Both the position numbers and the translations under genes were made by a program. Below are positions 54,990-63,813 of a stretch of 64,000 nucleotides of DNA, in pieces. The DNA is taken from assembly GCF_001905655.1 (NCBI RefSeq), contig NZ_JMHT01000003.1:85468-149467 (forward strand), given 5' to 3'. Under the pieces are notes generated by a model. It did not search any database. It was not told where the DNA came from and worked only from the letters and a program-made list of their open reading frames with translations. Within the stretch, counting starts at the first letter, position 1, and every line of letters starts with the position of its first letter. This stretch comes from Mycobacterium sp. ST-F2 (GTDB lineage Bacteria > Actinomycetota > Actinomycetes > Mycobacteriales > Mycobacteriaceae).

Positions 54990-56567
54990 CTAGGCGACCG
55001 GCGCCGGGTCGACCTCCGGGGCCGTCTCGGGCTCGTCGGCCTGCTCGTGGCGGCCGGCGATCAGCAGCCCGGCCAGCGCGCCCACCACGCAGACGATGGC
55101 GGTGATCAGGAAGATCGAGCTGTACTGCATGGTGTAGGCGGTCTTCGTGTTCCGCGCGACCTGCGCCGCCGCGTCCGCGAGGTTGACGCCCTTGATCGGG
55201 GGCATCGAGGCCAGCGCCTGCTGGACCTTGTACAGACCCCACGCGGACAGCGCCGCCATGCCGATCAGCATGCCGATCATGCGGGAGACCACGACCGCGG
55301 CCGATGCGATGCCGTGCTGAGCCGTCGGCACCACGCGCAGCGTCGCCGAGGTCAGCGGTCCGATGACCAGACCAAGTCCCAAGCCGGCGATGATCAGATC
55401 GGTCGGCAGCTTGGGCAGGGTGACGATCGCGAGGTCGTGCGTGGCTTCCAGCACGTTCATGTCCCAGTGCGACACCAGCAGGTACGCGGCCCCCGCGATG
55501 AGCAGGCCGGCGAACGCGACGATCCGGTCGCCCACCCGGGTGGCGATCCACCCACCGACGAGCGCGCCGACCGGCAGCGCGCCCAGGAACCATGCCAGCT
55601 TGAAGATCGCGTGCGCCTGGTCGATACCGAGCACACCGCGGCTGAACAGCTCGACGTTCACCAGCGTGACCATCAGGGCCGCACCCGCGCACAGTGACGC
55701 CGCCAGGCCCGCCAGGAACGGCCGGAAGTGCACGCCCACCGGGTCGATCAGCTTGGTGCGGGCGATCTTCTCCCAGACGAAGAACGCCACGGCGACCACG
55801 GCGGCGGCGATCAGCAACGGCGGGCCGTTTTCCGGGAGCACCTGCTTGCCGTCCGGGTTGGGGTTGTACAGACCCCAGGTCGCCAACCCGAGCGCGACGG
55901 CCAACAGCACGCCGCCGAGGACGTCGATCTTCTCGGGCTCCTCGGTCTCGGCGCGTGACGGCAGGCTGAAGTGGATCATCACCATGGCCGCGATGGTCAG
56001 CGGCACATTGATCCAGAAGACGTCCCGCCAGTCGTGCAGCAGCCACACCACGCCGACGCCGTACAGCGGGCCGAGCACGCTGCCCAGCTCCTGGGCGGCA
56101 CCGATACCGCCCAGGACGCCGGCGCGGTTGCGCGCGGCCCACAGATCGGCGGCCAGCGCCAGCGTCACGGGCAACAGCGCGCCACTGGCGACGCCCTGAA
56201 TGGTCCGGCCGACGATCAGCTGGATCAGGGGCTCGACGACTTCGTTGGCCGGGGCGAACATGCCGGCCATGGCCGTCACGATCGAGCCCACCGCGAACAG
56301 CGCCAGGCTGGCCTGCAGCACCAGCTTGCGGCCGAACCGGTCCGAGGCCCGGCCCAGCAGCGGCATCGCCGCGATGTAGCCAAGCAGATACCAGGTGACA
56401 ACCGGCGTGACCTGCTGAATCTTGTTGATCGGGATGCCGATCCCGTCCGGCGGGGCCTTCATCATGTCGGTCATGATCGTCACGACGACATAGGTGTCGA
56501 GCGCGCCGAGCAGGACCGCGAGGCTGCCTGCCGCTATGGCGACATGCCGGTTGTTACCCCGGGCCAT
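54990..56567 (-). CDS. MFS efflux/lipid transporter P55 (Rv1410c-type)
   Basis: A 525-residue membrane protein with about 14 predicted helices. The loop 2-3 motif is [13 protein letters not shown]. Position and partner (lprG upstream, overlapping by one base, TAATG) are the conserved Rv1410c-Rv1411c operon, in which P55 and LprG together move triacylglyceride and lipoglycans across the envelope and contribute to drug resistance. Length is as expected. Confidence 0.92.
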   Translation of the reverse strand: MARGNNRHVAIAAGSLAVLLGALDTYVVVTIMTDMMKAPPDGIGIPINKIQQVTPVVTWYLLGYIAAMPLLGRASDRFGRKLVLQASLALFAVGSIVTAMAGMFAPANEVVEPLIQLIVGRTIQGVASGALLPVTLALAADLWAARNRAGVLGGIGAAQELGSVLGPLYGVGVVWLLHDWRDVFWINVPLTIAAMVMIHFSLPSRAETEEPEKIDVLGGVLLAVALGLATWGLYNPNPDGKQVLPENGPPLLIAAAVVAVAFFVWEKIARTKLIDPVGVHFRPFLAGLAASLCAGAALMVTLVNVELFSRGVLGIDQAHAIFKLAWFLGALPVGALVGGWIATRVGDRIVAFAGLLIAGAAYLLVSHWDMNVLEATHDLAIVTLPKLPTDLIIAGLGLGLVIGPLTSATLRVVPTAQHGIASAAVVVSRMIGMLIGMAALSAWGLYKVQQALASMPPIKGVNLADAAAQVARNTKTAYTMQYSSIFLITAIVCVVGALAGLLIAGRHEQADEPETAPEVDPAPVA

Positions 56568-57283
56568 TACTGAACGTCAGGCTTGTTGACGGTGACCGGC
56601 TTGCCCCAGTCCGTCAGCGTCATCTGCAGGTTGTTGCCCGGGCTGGTCTCCAGCTGCGCCTGTGCCAGTTGGTGGTTGCCACCCTCCTCGATCCAGGCGG
56701 TGCCCGGCAACGCGGTGGTGACCTTGAGCTGCGGGGCGATCTTGTTGACCGCCTCGGCGCTGACGGTGCCGGTGACCTTGACGGTCTTCACGCCACCGAT
56801 GTCCTCGCGGCCCACGGCCTTGGCGTCGGTGAAGTTGTCCAGGATGTTGGCCAGGCCGGTTTCGGGGCGCAGGATGGCCGAGATGTCGTAGATGGCGTCG
56901 GCGGGGCCGAAGTCGGACAGCGGACCACCGGACGACAGCGAGGCGTACAGGTGGTTGTCGTAGACCACGAACGGCGCGTCCTGGACACCCATGCCGCCCA
57001 CGGACAGGTTGGCCTTGCCCTGACCGGCGACGGCCGGGGTCAGCGTCATGTCACCGGTCAGCTTGGTGACCGTCATCTTGGCGATCTTGCCGTTGACGAG
57101 AAGCACCAGGTGCACACTCTGCTGGCCGCGAGTGGTGTCGGCGGACTGCTTGAGCAGCGCGGCGGCGTCGGGCAGCGGGGCCGACGGGGCCTCGGACTTC
57201 GAGCAACCGGAGACCAGGAGCACCCCGGCCATCACGGTGGAGAGTAGGGAAACAAGCATGGCGGAGCGTTTGCGCGTCTGCAT
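56567..57283 (-). CDS. lprG: Envelope lipoprotein LprG
   Basis: A 238-residue lipoprotein. The lipobox LLVSGC puts the lipidated cysteine at residue 27 from the ATG at 57283; an in-frame ATG at 57292 is also possible. The mature protein has the LppX/LprAFG fold, which has a hydrophobic pocket for triacylated glycolipids. It works with P55, encoded just downstream with a one-base overlap. Divergent from ribE. Confidence 0.92.
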   Translation of the reverse strand: MQTRKRSAMLVSLLSTVMAGVLLVSGCSKSEAPSAPLPDAAALLKQSADTTRGQQSVHLVLLVNGKIAKMTVTKLTGDMTLTPAVAGQGKANLSVGGMGVQDAPFVVYDNHLYASLSSGGPLSDFGPADAIYDISAILRPETGLANILDNFTDAKAVGREDIGGVKTVKVTGTVSAEAVNKIAPQLKVTTALPGTAWIEEGGNHQLAQAQLETSPGNNLQMTLTDWGKPVTVNKPDVQ

Positions 57284-57363
57284 GCCCTGCATCGTAATAG
57301 GTGCACCCGACCAACCAGTTGCCTCGATCGGCCCGTAGAACGCCAATAGCTAGGCTGAGGTCC

Positions 57364-57984
57364 ATGTTCACCGGCATTGTCGAAGAGCTCGGCGAGATCG
57401 TCAGCAAGGACCAACTGGCCGACGCGGCGCGGTTCGTCATCCGCGGCCCGTTGGTCACCACCGATGCCGGGCACGGTGATTCGATCGCGGTGAACGGCGT
57501 CTGCCTGACGGTCGTCGACGTGTTGCCCGACGGCGCCTTCTCGGCCGACGTGATGGCAGAGACCCTCAACCGGTCCAGTCTGGCCGGTGTCGAGGTTGGT
57601 GGACGGGTCAATCTCGAGCGCGCTGCGGCGCTGGGCAGCCGGCTGGGCGGACACATCGTGCAGGGTCATGTGGACGGCACCGGCACTGTGTTGTCGCGCA
57701 CACCGTCCGAGCACTGGGAGGTCGTGCGGATCGCGCTCCCGCCGCAGTTGGCCCGCTATGTCGTCGAGAAGGGGTCGATCACCGTCGACGGGGTGTCGCT
57801 GACGGTGTCCGGGCTGGGCCGCGACGAGCAGGGCGACTGGTTCGAGATCTCTCTCATCCCAACGACGTTGCAGTTGACGACGCTGGGCCGTGCCCCGGTG
57901 GGGACCACGGTGAACCTGGAAGTCGACGTCATCGCGAAATACGTCGAACGGCTGATTGAGAAGAAAGGCAGCTCTACCAGCTAA
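57364..57984 (+). CDS. ribE: Riboflavin synthase alpha subunit
   Basis: A 206-residue enzyme (ribC in M. tuberculosis naming) that dismutates lumazine to riboflavin. It shows the two tandem barrel repeats, MFTGIVEELGEI in the first and HIVQGHVDGTG in the second. The core ends at DVIAKYVERL; the last 9 residues, IEKKGSSTS, differ from what I expect of mycobacterial homologues. The downstream phage-like integrase begins 60 bases later, so the C-terminus may have been changed by integration. Confidence 0.93.
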   Translation: MFTGIVEELGEIVSKDQLADAARFVIRGPLVTTDAGHGDSIAVNGVCLTVVDVLPDGAFSADVMAETLNRSSLAGVEVGGRVNLERAAALGSRLGGHIVQGHVDGTGTVLSRTPSEHWEVVRIALPPQLARYVVEKGSITVDGVSLTVSGLGRDEQGDWFEISLIPTTLQLTTLGRAPVGTTVNLEVDVIAKYVERLIEKKGSSTS

Positions 57985-58044
57985 AACAGGGCGTATATGC
58001 CCGATTCTGACTAGGTGTAGCGCTGCAGGTCTAACATATCTGCT

Positions 58045-58953
58045 ATGCCGATCGCTGCCGCCGTGGACCTTGCTGCCCTCCTGCCTTCCTGGAAGCTCGC
58101 CCTGCAGGCCGACCGCAAGAGCAAGCAAACCGTCGATGCCTACACGACGGGCGTACGCCTGTTCCTGGAGTGGTGCGCCGCGCATGACCACGCTGCGGTT
58201 CTGGACCGTCCGACGGTGCGGTCGTGGATCAAGGGCCTGCTTGACGGGGGAGCGGCCCCGGCTACTGCACGCACGCGTCAGATGGCCCTCAAGCGGTACG
58301 GTGCCTGGTTGCTCGAAGAGGGCGAGATCGACGTTGACCATATTCGCGATCTCAAGCCGCCGAAGATGGACGTCAAGGTTGTCGAGGGTCTCACCGACGA
58401 GCAGTGCGCGGCACTGATCAAGGCCTGCCAGGGCAAGGAGTTCATCGACCGCCGGGACGAGGCCATCGCGCGCCTCCTGATCGAGACCGGCATGCGCGCC
58501 GGTGAGGTCCTGGGCTTGACCGTCGATGACATCGACGTCCAGCGCGGCCTGGCCGTGGTGACCCGTGGCAAGGGCGGCAAGGGCCGTGTGGTGCCGTTCT
58601 CGCCGCAGGTGGCCCGCAGCATCGACCGCTACCTCAGGATGCGCCGATCGCATCGCCTGGCACACACACCGGCCCTGTGGCTCGGCGGCGGCGGACAGCA
58701 GTTCCGGTACCACGGTCTGGACGTCTCCATGAAGCGCCGGGCGACTGCCGCCGGTATCTCTGGATTCCATCTGCACCTGCTGCGGAACACCGCCGCCACG
58801 CGCTGGCTGGCCGCTGGCGGATCGGAGAACGGTCTGATGGCCGTCGCCGGGTGGTCGTCACGGGAGATGCTCGACAGGTACACAAAGGCCAGCGCCTCGG
58901 ACCGGGCCGCCGCTGAGGCCCGCAGGCTCGACCTGGGTAACCTCGGCGTTTGA
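58045..58953 (+). CDS. Tyrosine recombinase/integrase
   Basis: A 302-residue XerD-like recombinase with an N-terminal SAM-like core-binding domain (about 10-105) and catalytic domain (about 115-290). Catalytic residues: Arg151 in TGMRAGEVLGL, a lysine in the GKGGKGR turn (about 176-181), His244 and Arg247 in HLHLLRNTAAT, Trp270, and the nucleophile Tyr279 in EMLDRY. The gene starts 60 bases after ribE, in the same direction, so attL is probably in this gap or the ribE end. Mycobacterial integrases often use mIHF, whose gene is also in this window. Confidence 0.93.
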   Translation: MPIAAAVDLAALLPSWKLALQADRKSKQTVDAYTTGVRLFLEWCAAHDHAAVLDRPTVRSWIKGLLDGGAAPATARTRQMALKRYGAWLLEEGEIDVDHIRDLKPPKMDVKVVEGLTDEQCAALIKACQGKEFIDRRDEAIARLLIETGMRAGEVLGLTVDDIDVQRGLAVVTRGKGGKGRVVPFSPQVARSIDRYLRMRRSHRLAHTPALWLGGGGQQFRYHGLDVSMKRRATAAGISGFHLHLLRNTAATRWLAAGGSENGLMAVAGWSSREMLDRYTKASASDRAAAEARRLDLGNLGV

Positions 58954-59154
58954 GTGTAAAACGTTCTAGGAACTGTCAATTCTACTGTGGTGCAATGGAT
59001 TTAACTGTTGCGCTGTAGCTACCTATTGCCGTAGCGTTCATGACGTTGGGCCGATCCTGCACCGATCAATGGTCCGACAAACCACCCACTGGAAGCGCGT
59101 GTCCAACCGGTCACGTGCGGTTTGTCGTACCCGTCGAAGGACTCAGGCAGAGCC
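58954..59154. promoter_or_regulatory. Relatively AT-rich gap with inverted repeat before the small-gene string
   Basis: CGACAAACC (59075-59083) and GGTTTGTCG (59119-59127) are a perfect 9-base inverted repeat 35 bases apart, just before the ATG at 59155. The rest is the most AT-rich DNA in this part and likely holds the promoter. A repressor site or RNA attenuator is possible. Confidence 0.4.
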
Positions 59155-59505
59155 ATGTCAGAAAGCAGATTGACCCCAGCAGAGCGGCGCATGCGCAGCC
59201 AGCTCGGCGCGCACGCCCAATGGGCGCGATGTGATGACCGAACAACCCGCACGGCTTCGGCCCGCGCCGCGTTCAACAAGCGGTTCGAGAACCAGGTCGA
59301 CCCTGACGGTGTTCTGGACCCCGCCGAACGCGCCAGGCGTGCCACTCATGCCCGGCAGGCCCACATGCTCAAGCTGGCGATGGCCAGCGCCAAGGCCCGG
59401 CGTCTACGTGCGCAGCAGGCCGACATCGAGGATCGGCTGGCCCGCGAGGACCCGGCAGTACTCGCTGACGTCGAGGAGCTGCGCGTCGACGGAGGTGCCG
59501 CGTGA
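59155..59505 (+). CDS. Hypothetical helical protein of the phage-like element
   Basis: A 116-residue, Arg/Ala/Glu-rich, mostly helical protein: MSESRLTPAERRMRSQLGA at the start, then long helices with RARRATHARQAHMLKLAMA and a probable coiled coil to about residue 105. Similar proteins occur near phage and plasmid genes in actinobacteria, by my recollection, without known function. The ATG is at 59155, with CAGGCAGAG just before it. Its stop overlaps the next small gene (TGATG). Confidence 0.65.
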   Translation: MSESRLTPAERRMRSQLGAHAQWARCDDRTTRTASARAAFNKRFENQVDPDGVLDPAERARRATHARQAHMLKLAMASAKARRLRAQQADIEDRLAREDPAVLADVEELRVDGGAA

Positions 59506-59630
59506 TGTGTGCACACCCGCTGGCTCAGGTCGACCGTGACCACCTGGACGACCACGACCTGACCGCCGCAGACGACTGCACCGGCCAAGGGCCGCACGCG
59601 CTCCATGTCGAGGAGGCCGTGGCCTCGTGA
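59505..59630 (+). CDS. Small overlapping gene (41 residues)
   Basis: ATG at 59505 overlaps the previous stop by one base (TGATG) and the frame runs to a TGA at 59628-59630. The peptide starts MCAHPLAQVDRDHLDDHDL and is acidic, with several histidines and two cysteines (residues 2 and 25). Overlap geometry supports translation; no family is recognised. Confidence 0.45.
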   Translation: MCAHPLAQVDRDHLDDHDLTAADDCTGQGPHALHVEEAVAS

Positions 59631-59752
59631 CCGAAACGAAGAACCGCCCCGGTGCTGATGTCACCGGAGCGGCCCTGATTGCTACTCATGATGGTACCCC
59701 TGTGGGGTATATCCCGTCGAGGCGGGCGAACGGAGCCCGATCCGATGTCTGA
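59627..59752 (+). CDS. Small overlapping gene (41 residues)
   Basis: GTG at 59627 overlaps the preceding stop by four bases (GTGA); the frame ends with a TGA at 59750-59752, eight bases into the RepA-like gene. The product begins MTETKNRPGADVTGAALIAT and contains HDGTPVGYIPSRR. Chained overlaps suggest one translated operon. No family is recognised; alternatively this DNA is a 5' extension of the ATPase gene from a TTG at 59679. Confidence 0.4.
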   Translation: MTETKNRPGADVTGAALIATHDGTPVGYIPSRRANGARSDV

Positions 59753-61202
59753 AATTGAACGTAAAGTCCTCTCGCGCATGATGGACGCTGCCGACATGGC
59801 GGTGATCGCCGCAAAAGGTATGTCCGCCAACGTCTTTGAAGATGTGACGTGCCGTGCTGCGTATTCGTGGATGAGCGAGTACTGGCAGGCCGAAGGCGTG
59901 CCGCCGACCGCTGTGATCATGGAGCTGGAGTTCCCCACGCTCAAGTTGTTCGAGAAGGTCGAGGAGTCCACCGAATGGATGACCTCGGCGCTGCAGCAGC
60001 GGCTGGTGGTCAATCGAGTCCAGGACGCCGTCATTAAGGCTTCGGGGACCCTGGACGCAGACCCCGAGGGCACCGTGGCCGCGTTGCATGCGGCGACGGG
60101 CGCGATCATCGAGCAGGCGGGCAGGACCGCCGCTGATGGCGCATCGAGACTCTGGGCTGCCGACGATCTGAGGCCCGCCGCGCAGCCGCGCTGGCTGGCC
60201 AAGAACCGGTTGCCGCGTGGTGCCGTGAGTCTCCTTGTCGGCGATGAGGGCATCGGCAAGTCGTTGTTCTGGGTGTACCTCGCTGCCGCCGTCACGACAG
60301 GCAAACCACTGTTCGAGTTCGGTGTGCCGAGGCGTGATCCAGCCCAGGTATTCGTCGCCGTCACCGAGGACGACTGGTCTACGACCGTGCGGCCACGGCT
60401 CGAAGTGGCCGGTGCTGACCTCTCCATGGTGCGCGTGATCTGTGCCGACGAAGACGGCAGCGGTGCACCGGAGTTCCCGCGCGACCTGGGACTGATTGCC
60501 AACGCTGATCCGGCCCCCGCGCTGGTCGTCGTGGACGCCTGGCTCGACACCGTGTCATCGAAGCTTCAGGTGAAGGACCCTCAGCAGGCCCGTCAGGCCC
60601 TGCACCCGTGGAAGGACGTGGCCACGACCACCGATGCGGCAGTCCTGCTGCTGACGCACACCAACCGCGTTGCCAGCGCCAACACGCGCGACAAGTACGG
60701 GGCCACAGGAGAATTGCGCAAGAAGGCGCGTATGGCGCTGTTCGCTCAGCGCGACGACGACGGCAATCTGGTGATCGGCCCGGACAAGGCCAACACCGCC
60801 GCCTCTGTCATGGCCTCGAAGTTCACGGTGCGCGGCGTTGCGCGCTTCGCTGCGACTGAAGACCACGACGGCACCGTGCCCCTGCTGGAGTACGTCGGCG
60901 AAACCGACCAGACCGCACCGCAATTGGTCGCCCAGGCGCATGCCGCTGGCCATGGGTCTGGCGCGCGCGACGAGGTGGTGGAGTGGCTGATCGGTGAGCT
61001 GGCCAACAGGCCTCGTTGGCACACCGACCTCGTGGAGGCAGCTTCAGCTGCTGGGTATAGCAGCCATCAACTGAAGCGGTACAAGCTCCGAGCTGGTGCC
61101 GAGTCGGTTAAGGACGGCCAGAGCGGCGCGTGGTTCTGGAGGCTTCGCGGCCAGGAAGGCACTCCTGCGGACGCCCAAGGGAGCGGGGGTGTCTCCGTAT
61201 GA
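59745..61202 (+). CDS. RepA/DnaB-like AAA ATPase (replication protein)
   Basis: A 485-residue protein. Residues 1-125 resemble a DnaB N-terminal helical domain (SEIERKVLSRMMDAADMAV). The RecA-type ATPase has Walker A GDEGIGKS (166-173), Walker B ALVVVDAW (Asp264) and the sensor LLLTHTNR. A winged helix follows at about 410-470. It is likely an AAA_25-type helicase that starts replication of the excised element. ATG at 59745 is preferred (CGGAG site); TTG at 59679 would add 22 residues. It ends directly before the octamer array. Confidence 0.82.
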   Translation: MSEIERKVLSRMMDAADMAVIAAKGMSANVFEDVTCRAAYSWMSEYWQAEGVPPTAVIMELEFPTLKLFEKVEESTEWMTSALQQRLVVNRVQDAVIKASGTLDADPEGTVAALHAATGAIIEQAGRTAADGASRLWAADDLRPAAQPRWLAKNRLPRGAVSLLVGDEGIGKSLFWVYLAAAVTTGKPLFEFGVPRRDPAQVFVAVTEDDWSTTVRPRLEVAGADLSMVRVICADEDGSGAPEFPRDLGLIANADPAPALVVVDAWLDTVSSKLQVKDPQQARQALHPWKDVATTTDAAVLLLTHTNRVASANTRDKYGATGELRKKARMALFAQRDDDGNLVIGPDKANTAASVMASKFTVRGVARFAATEDHDGTVPLLEYVGETDQTAPQLVAQAHAAGHGSGARDEVVEWLIGELANRPRWHTDLVEAASAAGYSSHQLKRYKLRAGAESVKDGQSGAWFWRLRGQEGTPADAQGSGGVSV

Positions 61203-61204
61203 CC

Positions 61205-61406
61205 GCTCCCTTGCTCCCTTGCTCCCTTGCTCCCTTGCTCCCTTGCTCCCTTGCTCCCTTGCTCCAGTGGGGCGCTCCCTTGCTCCCCAAGGGAGCACTC
61301 TAAAAAGCTCTCTACCAGTAAAGAGAGCAAGAGAGCGAATGGAGAGAGATGCAGACCTTTGACCGCTCCCTTGCTCCCTTGCCCTGGCTTCCTGGGGCAA
61401 GGGAGC
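61205..61406. repeat. GCTCCCTT octamer array with palindromes (possible iteron origin)
   Basis: Seven exact tandem GCTCCCTT octamers fill 61205-61260. More copies lie at 61274, 61365 and 61373 (plus orientation), and 61289 and 61399 (inverted), twelve in all. Inverted copies make an 8-base hairpin (61274-61281 with 61289-61296) and a perfect 12-base stem (61373-61384 with 61395-61406). A 23-base stretch at 61200-61222 recurs at 61360-61382. Iterons next to a RepA-like gene suggest an origin or RepA-binding control region. It is not CRISPR: the repeats are short and there are no spacers. Confidence 0.75.
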
Positions 61407-61483
61407 GCATCCCTGGCGTCACCTGTTCCCCGTTCCCTGGCGTTCCTGGGAACGTCCCCCACCAGAAAGAGACCCCAGCCGAT

Positions 61484-61759
61484 ATGGACACCACCATCAC
61501 CGCCCTGCTCCTGGCCGATGGCTGGCATGACCTGGAACAGCTGCACTGGCCCCAGTTCCATGGCCAGCCTGGCTATGCCGCCATCACTCCATCTGGCCGC
61601 TGGCTGATTGGCCCCACCTCGGCGATTCAGGCTGTGCGCATCGACCCCGACACCGAGGCTCTGGCCGAGGCCTTGGGTGCCGCTCTCACGGAGGCCGTGG
61701 CCGAGAGGCGAAGCGCTGCAGGACCTGTGGCTGATGGCTCCGAGACCACGGGGGAGTGA
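61484..61759 (+). CDS. Hypothetical phage-element protein
   Basis: A 91-residue acidic protein beginning MDTTITALLLADGWHDLEQL, with GQPGYAAITPSGRWLIGPTSAIQAV in the middle. The frame is open from an ATG at 61349 with GGAGAG before it, which would add 45 residues translated from the octamer array, but the text before 61484 is repeat-derived, so the start at 61484 is preferred. Function unknown. Followed by a small gene at 61765. Confidence 0.6.
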   Translation: MDTTITALLLADGWHDLEQLHWPQFHGQPGYAAITPSGRWLIGPTSAIQAVRIDPDTEALAEALGAALTEAVAERRSAAGPVADGSETTGE

Positions 61760-61764
61760 TCACC

Positions 61765-61893
61765 ATGCCCTGGCCTGAATTTGCGGCCTGCTGGATGGCA
61801 GGTGCTGGCCTGACTGCAGCCTTCCGCGCACCCCGGTCCCGGTCCTTCACTCCGATGTGGGGACAACCTCCAGCGACTGGAACGCCAGGCTGA
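61765..61893 (+). CDS. Small hypothetical gene (42 residues)
   Basis: ATG at 61765 is preceded by GGGGGAG at good spacing. The 42-residue product starts MPWPEFAACWMAGAGLTAAF and could hold a short hydrophobic helix, then a basic RSRS segment. No family recognised; supported only by the ribosome-binding site and tight packing. Confidence 0.4.
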   Translation: MPWPEFAACWMAGAGLTAAFRAPRSRSFTPMWGQPPATGTPG

Positions 61894-61962
61894 CCCTGTA
61901 GTCCGCCTACAGAACAGCTATAGCAACAAAAAGCACTTGAGAAACAGGAGGATTCACACCGC

Positions 61963-62307
61963 ATGATCACCGAGAGCGACGACGAGATGCGCGCCTTTCT
62001 GCGCGAGCTGTTCGCCAATACCGACCAGGCCCCGCGCGACATCGTGGCCAGCCCTGGCCTGACCCGTGAGGACCTCGAACGGCAGTCGGCGGCCTACTTG
62101 AGGTCCGAGCAGGGCCAGCCGTGCACAGGCACCATTCCGGGTGAGCTGATCACCGACCCCGACGGCAACCCGCTGGGCGTGGGTCCATCGCGCACCGTCA
62201 CCACGTCCTTCGGCGGCACCTTCATCACCGCCGCCCAGGCCGACCAGTTCGGCATCACGCCCGGCGAGCTGCCGGGCATCCACATCATCGACAGCAAGGA
62301 GCATTAA
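61963..62307 (+). CDS. Hypothetical phage-element protein
   Basis: A 114-residue acidic protein with an AACAGGAGG ribosome-binding site before ATG 61963. It begins MITESDDEMRAFLRELFANT and later has TSFGGTFITAAQADQFGITPGE. No known fold is recognised. It is directly upstream of the scaffold-like gene (6 bases), so a structural or regulatory phage role is plausible. Confidence 0.6.
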   Translation: MITESDDEMRAFLRELFANTDQAPRDIVASPGLTREDLERQSAAYLRSEQGQPCTGTIPGELITDPDGNPLGVGPSRTVTTSFGGTFITAAQADQFGITPGELPGIHIIDSKEH

Positions 62308-62313
62308 CCAATC

Positions 62314-62823
62314 ATGAGCACCGATATCAGCGCCGACGCCGTGCCCGACACCGAGACGCCGTCCGCCACAACTGATCCCGGCACGCCCGTAGAGGCCCCT
62401 AGCGTGGCCGCAGAGCCGCCGGAGACCGATTCGGGCATCGAAGGTCCCGACGACGGCACCGGCAACCGTGAGGCCGCCAAGTACCGGCGCAAGCTCCGAG
62501 AGACCGAGGCCGAGCGTGACACCTTGGTTCAGCGGCTGGAGTCCATGCAGCGGGCCGAGGCCGAACGCCTTGCGGGCGAACACCTTGCAAAGGGTGTGGC
62601 CCTGTGGCTGGGAGACACCGCGCTGGCCGACCTGCTCAACGGTGACGGCAACGTCGACCCCGACAAGGTCGCCCACCGTGCGAGCCAGGTTCGCGATGAA
62701 TTTGGCCTGTACCCGCCGAACCGGAAGCAGAACTATGTCCCGAGGGAAGGTGGGAACCCTCAAGCTGGCAGGGGAAGCGCTCGTGACCAAATGATCAACG
62801 CGGTCATGGGCTTTCACGAATAG
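62314..62823 (+). CDS. Scaffold-like phage protein
   Basis: A 169-residue protein. The first 50 residues are acidic and rich in Pro, Thr and Ala; a coiled coil follows at about 50-90 (KYRRKLRETEAERDTLVQRLE and beyond), then a smaller domain ending in a basic, Gly-rich patch (PREGGNPQAGRGS). Acidic tail plus central coiled coil plus position right before the capsid gene is typical of head scaffolding proteins. No protease gene is present. The assignment is by layout, not homology. Confidence 0.6.
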   Translation: MSTDISADAVPDTETPSATTDPGTPVEAPSVAAEPPETDSGIEGPDDGTGNREAAKYRRKLRETEAERDTLVQRLESMQRAEAERLAGEHLAKGVALWLGDTALADLLNGDGNVDPDKVAHRASQVRDEFGLYPPNRKQNYVPREGGNPQAGRGSARDQMINAVMGFHE

Positions 62824-62968
62824 ATCGGCTAGACTGGTTGGCGCAGTGCGTGTTTCGTAGGCCCGTGGCCACAACACCGCCGCAGATCGCCCCAGGAGGG
62901 CACCCCGAGGTAGCGCCAGCGGCGCACACCTGGTCATCAATCGTTCCCTCCTGAGAGGTATTTCAATC
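62824..62968. promoter_or_regulatory. 145-base leader before the capsid gene
   Basis: It holds TAGACT (about 62828-62833), a possible -10 element, the hairpin GCGCC/GGCGC (62913-62925), and CCTC/GAGG (about 62947-62958) next to the capsid ribosome-binding site. An internal promoter for strong capsid expression would fit. Low certainty. Confidence 0.35.
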
Positions 62969-63799
62969 GTGGCAACACAAACCACGCCAACCAGTCCCGC
63001 CGCCTGGCGGCCCGACATCACCGAGTACTTGCCCGGCGATGCCATCCCCGAAGCGCTGATCCTGACCCACGCCATCGTGGCGGGGGCCATCGAGGGTGAC
63101 GAGCCCGCCGTCCGCGTCCCGTTCGTCGCTGATGACGGTGCGGCCGCCATCGTGGCCGAAGGTGCCAACATCGCCGAGTCTGATCAGGGCTACGACGAGG
63201 CCATCGTGCAGACGGTCAAGGTCGCCAAGCTCACCAAGCACTCTTACGAGACGCTGGCCCAGCCCGAAGCGGCGCGCCTGATCATCGACAGCCTGACCCG
63301 CTCGGTTACCCGCAAGGCCAATGCGGCCTTCCTGGGCAACGCCAGCGGCCCCACGGGTCTGCTCAACTACGCGGGCATCACCGACGGCGGAGTGATCGGC
63401 GACAGCCTGGACACTCTGATCGACGCTATCGCGGACATCGAGACCGCAGGCGGCACCGCGACCAACATCATCGCCGCACCCGACGCCTGGGCCAGCCTGT
63501 CCAAGCTCAAGGACGAGGACACCAGTAACCGCAGCCTGATCGGTGCGGGTACCGAGTCGGCCACGCGCAGCCTGTTGTCCGTGCCGGTGACGGTCACGCC
63601 CGACATGACCGCAGGCAAGCTGCTGGTGATCGACCGCAACGACATCGTGGCCGCTGTCAGCAAGGTCCGCGTGGACCGCTCTGATCAGGCCTTCTTCAGC
63701 TCCGACAGCATCGCGGTCCGCGTGATCTTCCGTCTGGGCTGGGACGTGATGCATCCAAACCGGTTGGCGCGCTTGAGCATGCCTGTATCCGGTAGCTGA
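62969..63799 (+). CDS. Phage major capsid protein, HK97 fold
   Basis: A 276-residue protein. The central part matches phage coat proteins of the HK97/P22-like type: VRVPFVADDGAAAIVAEGANI, QTVKVAKLTKHSYETLAQPEA, and the segment NAAFLGNASGPTGLLNYAGI. An N-terminal delta-domain pro-region is short or missing. GTG at 62969 has GAGAGG before it. It is followed by a probable connector gene. A capsid gene without nearby portal and terminase upstream is notable. Confidence 0.82.
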   Translation: MATQTTPTSPAAWRPDITEYLPGDAIPEALILTHAIVAGAIEGDEPAVRVPFVADDGAAAIVAEGANIAESDQGYDEAIVQTVKVAKLTKHSYETLAQPEAARLIIDSLTRSVTRKANAAFLGNASGPTGLLNYAGITDGGVIGDSLDTLIDAIADIETAGGTATNIIAAPDAWASLSKLKDEDTSNRSLIGAGTESATRSLLSVPVTVTPDMTAGKLLVIDRNDIVAAVSKVRVDRSDQAFFSSDSIAVRVIFRLGWDVMHPNRLARLSMPVSGS

Positions 63800-63813
63800 G
63801 TAGAGGCACCCTC

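Noticed and set aside
57955..57990. A tRNA gene at the element boundary
   Set aside because: Only a D-arm-like fragment is present; acceptor, anticodon and T arms cannot be formed.
61205..61406. Possible CRISPR array
   Set aside because: The unit is only 8 bases and directly tandem, without unique spacers, and no cas genes are present.
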